From contig DDLS01000175.1 in assembly GCA_002340255.1 (NCBI GenBank), forward strand, positions 98,794-162,793: a stretch of DNA of 64,000 nt, read 5' to 3'. Made by a program: the position numbers and the translations under genes. Shown piece by piece: positions 18,453 to 26,997 of the stretch. The notes below the pieces were generated by a model. That model saw nothing but the letters and a program-made list of their open reading frames with translations. It had not been told where the DNA came from and searched no databases. The stretch is from Cyanobacteria bacterium UBA2566. GTDB taxonomy: Bacteria; Cyanobacteriota; Cyanobacteriia; Cyanobacteriales; Desertifilaceae. Numbering within the stretch: position 1 is the first letter of the stretch; each line of letters starts with the position of its first letter.

Positions 18453-18533
18453 GATGACACCATTAATCTATGAGTAAAGGTCAAGTCAATTGTTCTCTTG
18501 TAGCAAAACATCGCTTTAATTAGCGAAATAAAA

Positions 18534-18640
18534 TGAAGTTTAGCTCAAGTTAGATACCGTAATTTATCAAATAAAAAGCGAGTCATATAGCCCACATTTA
18601 ATTGTTCTTTTTGTAAAAACAGCCTAGTTATTATGGGTCA
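18534..18640 (-). repeat. Upstream element, copy 3 (before the glycan operon)
   Basis: This stretch resembles both copies at 25127-25397. On the plus strand the best-preserved core is TTAGCTCAAGTTAGATACCG, followed by AATTTATCAAAT and, about 70 bases on, CAGCCTAGTT. It lies ~80 bp upstream of the GT2 start. A shared promoter or operator would place the secreted protein and the glycan genes under one control; that is inference from the repeat and its two positions. Confidence 0.55.
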
Positions 18641-18671
18641 GAGTTTAGGCTCTAATAATTTAAGTCAACAA

Positions 18672-18712
18672 CAAAAATCAACAGGCAGCAGAGGAACTCC
18701 CTTTGCTGCCTG
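18672..18712 (-). terminator. Intrinsic terminator of the RTX protease gene
   Basis: The hairpin arms 18682-18690 and 18704-18712 pair perfectly over 9 bp. On the minus strand they are followed by a short T-rich stretch (TTGATTTTTG). The hairpin begins just 9 bp after the stop of the 2126-residue gene. The T tract is weak. Confidence 0.65.
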
Positions 18713-18720
18713 AAATCGGT

Positions 18721-21700
18721 TTATACCAACATCGCGCCACCGGAATGGGTCGTACCATCCATTAACCAGAGAGCGTTATCCCCCGTGGCACTGTCGCGCC
18801 AGAAGATATCTGGGGAACCGTTGTTATCAAAATCTCCTAAACCGCGTACATCCCATCGGGCGATCGCCCCACTGAGGTTCTGTCCAGAGGCGATCGTGGT
18901 ATCATCAATGAACCACACCGCATTGCTTCCAGAGCCATTACGCCACAGAAGATCGGCTTTATTGTCCCCATTGAAGTCCTCTGTACCTTGCAATTCCCAT
19001 CCGGCATTGGTACGCCTGATACGCCTACCAGAGACCAGAGACAGTCCATCCATCAGCCAGATAGCATTAGCTCCATTGCTGGAGTCATTCCAGAGAATGT
19101 CAGTTTTGCCATCAGCGTTGAAGTCATCGAGAGCTGCAACTTCCCAGTTGGTTCCGACAGAGCGGAAGTTACCGCTATTGACGCGAGAGCTACCATCCAT
19201 GAACCAGATAGCGTTTTGTCCCGTGATGGGGTCGCGCCAGAAGATATCGGCATTGCCATCCCCATTAAAGTCTTCCGTACCTTGCACTTCCCAATTCGTG
19301 GCAGCAGAGCGGATGGCATCAGTGCTAGTGACACTACCACCATCCATCGTCCACAGTTCATTGGCTCCGGTAGAGGTATTGCGCCACATTAAGTCCGCAT
19401 CATTATCGCCATCGAAGTCATTGGCTCCGACCAGTTCTAGAGTTGAGTTACTGAGGTTAACGGTGGAGGAGACACTACTGCCATCCATGAGCCAGAGTTC
19501 GTTATCTCCAGAACTATTGCGCCACAGCACATCGTCTTTGTTGTCAGCGTTGAAGTCAGCCGTAGTAGCAACCGTCCAGGATTGGTCTTGAGTTTCAATG
19601 GCTGCGGGGTTGACGGGTTCTTCTGGCTCTTCATTATGGTTGCCAAAATCGATACCAGTAACAATTTCACCAGAATTTAGCGTTACTGTATGTGTACCTT
19701 CAATGTGTACATTATTGGAAGTTCCATAGATATTTAACTGCCAAGAGTTCCAAGTACCAATGTCTACAGACTGTTCATCTGAGACCTTCAAAGTCCATTC
19801 TCCTAGAGAGGACTCTCCCCAATGGCGAGCAGAAGTTAATACCCAATTTGAGTAGTTATCTTGTGAGTCTTTGTGAGATTCCGCTAGAACTGATTCAGTA
19901 CCGTCTGGAGAAATAAGAACAATTTCTAAGTCTCCTCGTGCCGAGTGAGTCGCATCGAATACAATTTCAACCCACTCAATATCAATGTCATCATTGATGG
20001 TAAAAGTTGAAGAAATTCCAGTGGGGTTATTATCCGGAATGTCTTGATTAACATCGAGTCGTCCAGAAGTTGTTGAGATTTCTTGTCCTACAGTCACCCA
20101 ATCAGTAGCAGCCTTTACTGCTGCTGTGGCATCAATTGCGCCAAAACCATATTTATGATTAACCAGATGTCCAGCTCCATTGGTCGTCCAATCTAAATCA
20201 GATGGATCGTTGTGTTCGGCTGTTTCTACCAATATATGTTGTACGTCTCGCCAACTCAAATTTGGATTGATGTCTAATAGTTGAGCAATAACACCAGCAA
20301 CTAAAGGAGTGGCTGATGATGTCCCACCAAATCCATTGGCACTGTTATCTGTATAGTCGCCAGAAAAATATCCATAAGAGCCTAACAAATCAGTCGTTGC
20401 AATCCCTGGAGTATCTGGCAAACCTGCACTAGAATAACCAGAGATTAGAAGTGGTGCTCCTGATTCACTATAAATAGCTTGTTTCCCATTATGATCGATT
20501 GCTGCAACAGCAATAGTGTAACGAGAATTAGCCAAGCCATTGTAGTTGACGTTTAAGCCATCTTGTCGATCGTTTCCTCCGGCAAATAAATAAATACTTC
20601 CCAATCCATCTCGACCATTAATCACTCCATCTTCCATTGCTGCTAGAGTTAATGGGCCGGGACTCAAAAAAGAGGCTCCTGGTTTCCAACTGTTGTTATA
20701 TATATCAATGTCTTGATTCATGTAGGACAAAGCATTTGCATTCATCCAATCATTGGAAGGGCCAGCATTTAACCGCAGTCCAGCGAGGGACGCTTCTGGT
20801 GCTGAACCACTCACTCCAATACCATTATTGCCACTAGCTGCTGCTACTCCTGCCACGGCTGTTCCATGAACTTCAGAGCTAAAAACTGGTGATGGATCGG
20901 CATCGTTATCATTGAAATCGTAGCTTAAGTCTTGTCGATAACGGGAGTTAAGATCGGGGTGTGCATATTGCAGTCCGTCATCAACAATTCCGATAACTAC
21001 ACCCGTTCCTTGAGCCAAATCCCAAGCTGTTTCTATGTTCGTATCAGCTCCAACAGTTCCACCCATTTGACCTGTATTCACTAAGTGCCACTGATCGCTA
21101 AAAAGAGGGTCATTTGGAATGAATTGTTTTTTGAGTTGTTGCTCTACCAGTGGGAAGAAGAAGGTTATATTTGATAAGGAATTCAACTCATCCTGTATTT
21201 GAAGTCCATGAGAGTGTTCGGGGAATTCAAAACGGTAAGTATTGGGGATAAATCCTGTTGCCCCTAGATTAGTTGCTCCTAAACTTCTAGCTAAGTCATC
21301 TGGAGATTGATTAGGCTCCAAACTTACCACCCATTCAGTTACAGAACTTAGTTTATTCGATTCATAAGTTTCTAGATTAGAGGCTCTAGCAATTGCTAAT
21401 TCTGTTGAGCTGAAACCCTTGTTCTGCAATCTAGGTGTAGGAAGTCCGATATTACCTGGAGATGTTTGCTTCCAACCCCTCTGCATCTCTTCTGCCACAT
21501 AGTACGTGCCTGGTGCCAGATCGGTGAATGCATAATTACCACTAGCATCCGTGATGGTTGATAATTCACCAGCATCCCGTTGACCATTTTGATTCTCATC
21601 TAGATAGATTGTCCAATCTGCTAGCCCGGGTTCTCCTGTGTCTCGAACTCCATCTCCATCAAGGTCGTTCCATTTCAAGCCTCGAATTTCACCCAGAGTT

Positions 21701-24700
21701 ACGGGAGTAGTGATTTCAATGGCTTCAGCATCAGTGTTGTCATTTTCATTGGTCTCGCTAATGACATCACCTGAATCAATGACCGCACCAATATGATAAG
21801 TGCCATCTCCAGTCCAGAAAGAATGATTAGCATCGGGTAGGGTTAAGTTTTGCGTCAGTAGTTCTGTTGTGGTATTGCCAGTGAGACCGTCAATAGAGCG
21901 AGTATCCAGAAGAATATCATCATTGTTACCAATCGTAGAATCTTTGGAGAGGTAAAACTCTACATCAAAAGCACTGGCTTCTCCTGCTTCAGTATTTTGA
22001 ATACTAAACTCAACTTGGAAGTTCTCATTTGGATGAAGTGAGTTTTCTACTATATTGAAGGAATTACTTACTAAGTTAACCTCATCAGGAGTCTCCTCAA
22101 TTAGGCGGTTGCCAAAATTAATATCAGTAATAACTTCGCCGGGGTTGAGGATGACCTCGTGGCTTCTGGCAACTGGTGGTTCTTCTCCCTCTACTCTCAG
22201 AGTCCAAGAACGCTCTTCGGTCATCCACTGAGCACGCATTTCTTCATCGCGTACCAGGTCTGTATTATCTACAACTTCTGCCTTGAGCGTATAAGTTCCT
22301 GGTGTTAAATTCAAAGTTGATGCTCGATCGAATGTAGTGCTTGTTGCTCCTGATATAGGCACTTCATCTAAGAACCACTGAACGTCTAGATCGTGCGAAA
22401 CTGGATCGACGGGATCGACAAAAAACGTATCATCTACACCATAAAATCCTGATGGAGTAGCATTATCAATGGGCTGAACAACTTGATAAGCAGTTAGGAT
22501 AAATTGCTCTATATTGACCTGTTCAAAAGGCTGACCCAGACTCCGCATTTTAGAGTTTTCTGTGGGTCTATAAATGCCTTGTTCGCTGTAATTAGCTCCT
22601 TCAAATGTGCCAACATTGGGTTCATCTAACCAACGATACCATTTGGTCTGTGATGCTTCCATCTCATTAGCATTATAAATGCTGACATTAGCTACTTCGG
22701 GTTCTGGTCCTGTATAGTTGACAGGACCACCATAGTCATATTCGTCAGCCAGATTGGCAAATGAATGGCCAAATTCATGCAAAAGTATTTCGCTGGCAAA
22801 AGTAGTTCTCGCAGAAGCCGTACCAACGTCTTCACTTGGCCAAGCAACACCGCCATGCTTTGTTGAATTACCGATCGCTAATATTTGGTCAACATCTGGA
22901 GCATTTTTTGCAGCTAATTTCGCTTTATCGAGATCGAGAATTAATCCTCGATCAAGACCTCCTCCCCCAAAACCCATATCTAATGCTGTATCTTTCAATA
23001 CTCCATTTGGATCGTTATCTACCCCTGATTCATTGGAAATAACATCGACTCGATGCACATTGAAGAATTTTGAGTAGTTATCAAGTGGAGATTCTGCAAA
23101 GAATGGAGAGAGAAGATTATTGACATCATCTTGGTATGTTCCTAGCTCAGAATTTGTATATCCGTCTCCAAGAAAGACAATATCAATTCGATTATCTGTG
23201 GGGCCATTATCGAGTAATGTAGAAACATTCCATGGAGTTGGTTGTAAGGGAGAATGAATACCGTTATTCTGGGTTGAGTTATCCGTCTCTAACTCAGTAA
23301 TTCCTCCAGTTAAAGTACCATTGTCCAGAAAATCGTAAAATACGACTTCAGGGCCAGGATCGACATTTTCTCTGAGTTGTCGCGCATCTGTAGTTGTATT
23401 AGAGTTCTCGATAGGAGCTGGAAAAACGTTAGGTGGTTCTGGGTATGTTTGTTCCCAACCACTCTGCATTTCTTCTGCCACATAATACGTGCCTGGTGCG
23501 AGATCGGTGAATGCGTAATTACCACTAGCATCCGTGAGGGTCGATAATTCACCAGCATCCCGTTGACCATTTTGATTGTCATCGAGATAGATTGTCCAAT
23601 CTGCTAGTCCGGGTTCTCCTGAGTCTCGCACTCCATCTCCATCAAGGTCGTTCCATTTCAAACCTCGAATTTCACCCAGAGTTACGGGAGTAGTAATTTC
23701 AATGGCTTCAGAATCAGTGTTATCATTTTCATTAGTCTCACTAATGACATCACCTGAATCAATGACCACACCAATATGATAAGTGCCATCTCCAGTCCAG
23801 AAGGAATGATTAGGATCAGGTAGGGTTAAGTTTTGAGTCAGTAGTTCGGTCGTGGTATTGCCAGTGAGACCGTCAATAGAGCGAGTCTCCAAAAGGAGAT
23901 CGTCATTGTTACCAATTGTAGAATCTTTGGAGAGGTAAAACTCTACATCAAAAGCACTAGCTTCTCCTGCTTCGGTATTTTCAATGCTCAACTCAAGATT
24001 CAAATTATCGCCTGGATTGAGTGAATCTTCGACTATATTGAAGGAATTAGTTGATAGATTTTTATCGGTATTTTGTACAATATCAACCGTTCTATCTCGA
24101 AACTTCAGGGTTTCAATATTATCTAATGTATCATTAGATAATGAACCTGAGACAGTGGCCATTGTTCCATCAATTGTGATGGAATAGTCATTGTAATTTC
24201 CGTCATATATAGCTATATCATAGTCATCACCACCATTTATAGAATTGTTTCCTACAACAACAGCAATGGTGTCATTACCGCTACCACTATCTATATTATT
24301 ACCACCGCGAGCAACAGTTATGACATCATTACCGTTACCACCATCTATATTATTACCACCGCGAGCAACAGTTATGACATCATCACCAGTCCCACCATCT
24401 ATATTATTACCACCGCGAGCAACAGTTATGACATCATTACCGTTACCACCATCTATATTATTACCACCGCGAGCAACAGTTATGACATCATCACCAGTCC
24501 CACCATCTATATTATTGCCTCCACTACTAGCATTAATAGAATCGTTACCCTCACCTCCGTCTATACGATCAGCTCCACTGCCAGCATTTATGGTATCATT
24601 ACCTTTATAGCCAAAGATTGTATCATTACCAGCAGTTCCATTGAGAAGATCGTCCCCATCAGTCCCATGAATATTGTTTGTACCTCCAGAACCAAGATTA

Positions 24701-25101
24701 AGTTGGTATGATGCATTACTACCAGACGAATACACTTGCAGATAGTAATTTCCTTCTCCTAAACTTCCCGCGAGATTGAGTATTTTTTGATAAGTCTGCA
24801 CGCCGTTAATGCTACTATTCCTAATACTCAGTGAAGGTCTCAATCCACCATTAGATGACAGAGACCCATTTTGTAGAGAGACGATCCTCTCCCCAGCATC
24901 TGTCTGTCCATTGTTGTTAGCATCTCGATATAGCCCAAGATTATAATTTCCTCCATCAATTTTTAAATCAAAACTGCTATTTGATTCCAGGTTAAAGCGA
25001 TAGTAGTCATTCGGGTCACTTGGCCCTACAAAGTCATTGAATTGTCGAGATGTACTCAAATTTCCTAAATCTCGTGCTGTGCTTGGAGTATTGTCAGTCA
25101 T
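18721..25101 (-). CDS. Giant RTX protein with M64-like metallopeptidase and S8 subtilase domains
   Basis: The product is 2126 residues with no signal peptide, as expected for type I secretion. Order: PPC-like domain (1-137); RTX calcium-binding repeats (~140-290); CARDB-like domain (~350-470); SdrD B-like domain (~471-550); M64-like peptidase (~625-880) with H775-E776-x-x-H779 and D786; second CARDB (~1010-1130) and SdrB (~1134-1211); subtilase (~1320-1680) with D1374, H1412 and S1595; convertase P-domain (~1690-1800); six FG-GAP/VCBS-like ~49-residue repeats (~1834-2126). Both proteolytic centres keep their key residues. The ATG at 25101 has GAGGA upstream. It is probably an exported or surface processing protease or exoenzyme; the substrate is unknown. 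Confidence 0.88.
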   Translation of the reverse strand: MTDNTPSTARDLGNLSTSRQFNDFVGPSDPNDYYRFNLESNSSFDLKIDGGNYNLGLYRDANNNGQTDAGERIVSLQNGSLSSNGGLRPSLSIRNSSINGVQTYQKILNLAGSLGEGNYYLQVYSSGSNASYQLNLGSGGTNNIHGTDGDDLLNGTAGNDTIFGYKGNDTINAGSGADRIDGGEGNDSINASSGGNNIDGGTGDDVITVARGGNNIDGGNGNDVITVARGGNNIDGGTGDDVITVARGGNNIDGGNGNDVITVARGGNNIDSGSGNDTIAVVVGNNSINGGDDYDIAIYDGNYNDYSITIDGTMATVSGSLSNDTLDNIETLKFRDRTVDIVQNTDKNLSTNSFNIVEDSLNPGDNLNLELSIENTEAGEASAFDVEFYLSKDSTIGNNDDLLLETRSIDGLTGNTTTELLTQNLTLPDPNHSFWTGDGTYHIGVVIDSGDVISETNENDNTDSEAIEITTPVTLGEIRGLKWNDLDGDGVRDSGEPGLADWTIYLDDNQNGQRDAGELSTLTDASGNYAFTDLAPGTYYVAEEMQSGWEQTYPEPPNVFPAPIENSNTTTDARQLRENVDPGPEVVFYDFLDNGTLTGGITELETDNSTQNNGIHSPLQPTPWNVSTLLDNGPTDNRIDIVFLGDGYTNSELGTYQDDVNNLLSPFFAESPLDNYSKFFNVHRVDVISNESGVDNDPNGVLKDTALDMGFGGGGLDRGLILDLDKAKLAAKNAPDVDQILAIGNSTKHGGVAWPSEDVGTASARTTFASEILLHEFGHSFANLADEYDYGGPVNYTGPEPEVANVSIYNANEMEASQTKWYRWLDEPNVGTFEGANYSEQGIYRPTENSKMRSLGQPFEQVNIEQFILTAYQVVQPIDNATPSGFYGVDDTFFVDPVDPVSHDLDVQWFLDEVPISGATSTTFDRASTLNLTPGTYTLKAEVVDNTDLVRDEEMRAQWMTEERSWTLRVEGEEPPVARSHEVILNPGEVITDINFGNRLIEETPDEVNLVSNSFNIVENSLHPNENFQVEFSIQNTEAGEASAFDVEFYLSKDSTIGNNDDILLDTRSIDGLTGNTTTELLTQNLTLPDANHSFWTGDGTYHIGAVIDSGDVISETNENDNTDAEAIEITTPVTLGEIRGLKWNDLDGDGVRDTGEPGLADWTIYLDENQNGQRDAGELSTITDASGNYAFTDLAPGTYYVAEEMQRGWKQTSPGNIGLPTPRLQNKGFSSTELAIARASNLETYESNKLSSVTEWVVSLEPNQSPDDLARSLGATNLGATGFIPNTYRFEFPEHSHGLQIQDELNSLSNITFFFPLVEQQLKKQFIPNDPLFSDQWHLVNTGQMGGTVGADTNIETAWDLAQGTGVVIGIVDDGLQYAHPDLNSRYRQDLSYDFNDNDADPSPVFSSEVHGTAVAGVAAASGNNGIGVSGSAPEASLAGLRLNAGPSNDWMNANALSYMNQDIDIYNNSWKPGASFLSPGPLTLAAMEDGVINGRDGLGSIYLFAGGNDRQDGLNVNYNGLANSRYTIAVAAIDHNGKQAIYSESGAPLLISGYSSAGLPDTPGIATTDLLGSYGYFSGDYTDNSANGFGGTSSATPLVAGVIAQLLDINPNLSWRDVQHILVETAEHNDPSDLDWTTNGAGHLVNHKYGFGAIDATAAVKAATDWVTVGQEISTTSGRLDVNQDIPDNNPTGISSTFTINDDIDIEWVEIVFDATHSARGDLEIVLISPDGTESVLAESHKDSQDNYSNWVLTSARHWGESSLGEWTLKVSDEQSVDIGTWNSWQLNIYGTSNNVHIEGTHTVTLNSGEIVTGIDFGNHNEEPEEPVNPAAIETQDQSWTVATTADFNADNKDDVLWRNSSGDNELWLMDGSSVSSTVNLSNSTLELVGANDFDGDNDADLMWRNTSTGANELWTMDGGSVTSTDAIRSAATNWEVQGTEDFNGDGNADIFWRDPITGQNAIWFMDGSSRVNSGNFRSVGTNWEVAALDDFNADGKTDILWNDSSNGANAIWLMDGLSLVSGRRIRRTNAGWELQGTEDFNGDNKADLLWRNGSGSNAVWFIDDTTIASGQNLSGAIARWDVRGLGDFDNNGSPDIFWRDSATGDNALWLMDGTTHSGGAMLV
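21470..24060. repeat. Intragenic duplication: CARDB + SdrB module
   Basis: Two blocks inside the RTX gene, about 21470-22070 and 23450-24050, are nearly identical at DNA level over most of ~600 bp. Shared long runs include those encoding STIGNNDD, RSIDGLTGNTTTELLTQNL and SGDVISETNENDN. They encode repeated CARDB plus SdrB domains and flank the M64-like domain. The closeness at DNA level suggests recent duplication or gene conversion. Confidence 0.85.
24290..24510. repeat. Four near-identical 54-bp tandem units encoding RTX nonapeptides
   Basis: Each unit encodes 18 residues, i.e. two RTX nonapeptides (NNIDGGNGNDVITVARGG). Units with NGND and TGDD alternate, giving a 108-bp higher-order period. 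The DNA is almost identical between units, pointing to recent expansion. This is a protein-coding repeat, not a CRISPR. Confidence 0.85.
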
Positions 25102-25126
25102 AATGAAAATTCCTCATATCTCAGAG

Positions 25127-25397
25127 TATCCAAAACAATTCTGAGCTTTAGCTCTAGTTGGAAGTTGGATACTGTGATTTAATCAAATACCAATTAGTTT
25201 ATCCACTCATATCTCATTGGTATTTTTTGGAAGCCAACCTAGTTTTTGTAGGTTGGAATTACAGATGTCCAAAGTATTTCTGAGCTGTAGCTTAAGTTGG
25301 ATACCGCAATTCAATCACATCCCAATTGATTTATCTACGCATATCTCATGGGTGTTTTGTAGAAATAAACCCAGTTTTCATAGGTTATAATTACGGG
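25127..25397 (-). promoter_or_regulatory. Tandem imperfect ~135-bp repeat in the divergent upstream region
   Basis: The 321-bp gap between the RTX gene and the plus-strand gene at 25423 is made largely of two imperfect copies (about 25127-25265 and 25267-25397). Shared blocks include CTGAGC(T/G)TAGCT, GTTGGATAC, CATATCTCAT(T/G)GGT and a pyrimidine-purine pattern around CC(T/C)AGTTTT. A third copy precedes the glycan operon. No ORF is seen. Promoter or regulator-binding function is inferred from position. Confidence 0.55.
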
Positions 25398-25422
25398 TAT
25401 ACTGAGTTTCAGTTCAATCAGA

Positions 25423-25992
25423 GTGCAAGCTCATACAAAACCTAGTCTTATGCTTTCTGCCTGTCAAGAAGCCATTAATGCACAACCGACCTTAGATCTC
25501 GATGCACTTATCGAACAAATGCAGAAGATTAAGGGCAAACCTTTATCTAAAGCCGAGCAAGAATACTTGGGTTGCTTAATTTGTGGATATACTGGATACG
25601 AAATGGCGTTTCGTCGTAGATACAAGCGCAACCCAAAACTTGCAGAAGATTTTGGTCAGAAAGAGATTTATCAAAAATCTAAAACTATCACGAGCGATAC
25701 AGCATCTAGGTTTATACGTGACGTGCTTAAAGAAATTCTTAATCTTGATTTAAAGCAGGAGAGATTACCTAGTGGCGAACACTTAATCGCTTGTCTCAAA
25801 GCAGCAGGATTTGAGAAGGAAACATCTCCGTCTCTAGAAGATAAAGATCGCCAGATCCTTAATATTATGTTACAAATCCCCCCTGAAGTGATCCTAAGCC
25901 CACAACAGCGTCGTCAAGCGATAAAACTCCTAGAAGAAATATTACCTGGAAAATGTATTGGTTTTTTTCAATCACTGGAAATTAAGGAATAA
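25423..25992 (+). CDS. Uncharacterised 189-residue protein, possible HTH regulator
   Basis: It starts with GTG at 25423; no better start is seen. An internal region (LSKAEQEYLGCLICGYTGYEMAFRR, then SDTASRFIRDVLKEILNL) has the length and helix pattern of the winged-HTH domains found at the N-termini of cyanobacterial STAND, CHAT and MoxR-associated proteins, but the match is by eye only. The C-terminal half is helical. It is followed after 9 bp by the HEAT/DUF1822 gene, so the two are probably co-transcribed. Function unknown. Confidence 0.6.
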   Translation: MQAHTKPSLMLSACQEAINAQPTLDLDALIEQMQKIKGKPLSKAEQEYLGCLICGYTGYEMAFRRRYKRNPKLAEDFGQKEIYQKSKTITSDTASRFIRDVLKEILNLDLKQERLPSGEHLIACLKAAGFEKETSPSLEDKDRQILNIMLQIPPEVILSPQQRRQAIKLLEEILPGKCIGFFQSLEIKE

Positions 25993-26001
25993 GCTACTGC
26001 T

Positions 26002-26997
26002 ATGTCTGACCTCAACTCTAACTCTAATGTCAATTCAACGGCTTTGGTTTTCCAAGGCGACGATCGCGCCTATGAGAGATTGCAAGCTCTCTGGCAATCT
26101 GGCGAGCTTGAACAGATGCTGGGTTTTCCTATTGCTCAAGTAGGACTGTTACCAGAAGTTCCCAACCTCAACTCTCAACCTCACAATCTTGGCCAGTGGC
26201 TCAAGGGTTCTCTCTTCAGGGATGGTTGGAGAATGGCTCAAGGGACTCTAGTTACTTTGCTCAATCTTTATTCTCCCCTGGCTTCTGCCTACCGCAGTCC
26301 AACTCAAGCTCGGCTGAACGAACTTACTTCCAGCCCAGATTCGCCAGCTAATCGAACAGATTTGGAGGAACTTCTTCAGCAAGCTGCATCAGATCGAGTG
26401 AAATTGGCGGTTATTGGAAAAATAATCGATCGAGACCCTGAGAATGCAGTAGCTCTAGAAGCTCTTAAGTTACTGTTGGCTAATCGTTCTGAACACATTC
26501 GTCGCTTGGCTGCTTTTTATTTAGGGCAATGCACTGCTGAAAATTCTGGTATTCTAGATGCTCTAGTTGAGCAAATTCGGCAAGAAGAGGATAGCGAGGC
26601 TTGTTGGCAAATGGCAATGAGTCTGGGTCAAATTGCACCAGAACACCCAGAAGCGGCGATCGCACAAACCAAAGCGCTCCAACTTGGCAGTTATCCCCTT
26701 GTACTTCTAGTCGCTCTTAAATTGAGCCAAGCACAATCCGATCAAATCGACATCTTGCTACAAGTCAAACCAGAGGGAGAAGAACCAACCAGCTTGCCTG
26801 AAGGGTTAGAATTAGTGGTATTAGACAGCAATGGCAATAAAGTCCCCAGAGACTCATCTTCATCAGAATATCTAGAAAAAGTAGCTCTCGCTGATGAGAT
26901 TTGCTTGCCTCTAGAACTTTATGGCTCTCCTGGAGAAGAATTTACAGTCCGTCTCAATTATCAAGAGGACAGGATCGCTGAAAGGTTTATTATCTAG
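26002..26997 (+). CDS. HEAT-repeat protein with DUF1822-like C-terminus
   Basis: The product is 331 residues. The N-terminus (YERLQALWQSGELEQMLG, then LGQWL) resembles DUF1822 proteins. The middle (~110-240) has HEAT-like helical pairs (DRVKLAVIGKIIDRDPENAV, then HIRRLAAFYLGQCTAE). The C-terminus (LPEGLELVVLDSNGNKV, then YGSPGEEFTVRLNY) matches the beta-rich DUF1822 tail. In cyanobacteria DUF1822 genes commonly neighbour CHAT-domain genes, which is also so here: the last four bases overlap the convergent CHAT gene. Probably a partner or adaptor of that system. Confidence 0.7.
   Translation: MSDLNSNSNVNSTALVFQGDDRAYERLQALWQSGELEQMLGFPIAQVGLLPEVPNLNSQPHNLGQWLKGSLFRDGWRMAQGTLVTLLNLYSPLASAYRSPTQARLNELTSSPDSPANRTDLEELLQQAASDRVKLAVIGKIIDRDPENAVALEALKLLLANRSEHIRRLAAFYLGQCTAENSGILDALVEQIRQEEDSEACWQMAMSLGQIAPEHPEAAIAQTKALQLGSYPLVLLVALKLSQAQSDQIDILLQVKPEGEEPTSLPEGLELVVLDSNGNKVPRDSSSSEYLEKVALADEICLPLELYGSPGEEFTVRLNYQEDRIAERFII

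Noticed and set aside
18785..19591. 268-codon plus-strand ORF
   Set aside because: Antisense shadow of the FG-GAP-like repeats of the RTX gene; its apparent repeats mirror the real ones.
24245..24610. Plus-strand ORF with Pro/Leu repeats, and repeats that might suggest CRISPR
   Set aside because: Antisense of RTX nonapeptide codons. The units are 54 bp without spacers and stay in the coding frame.
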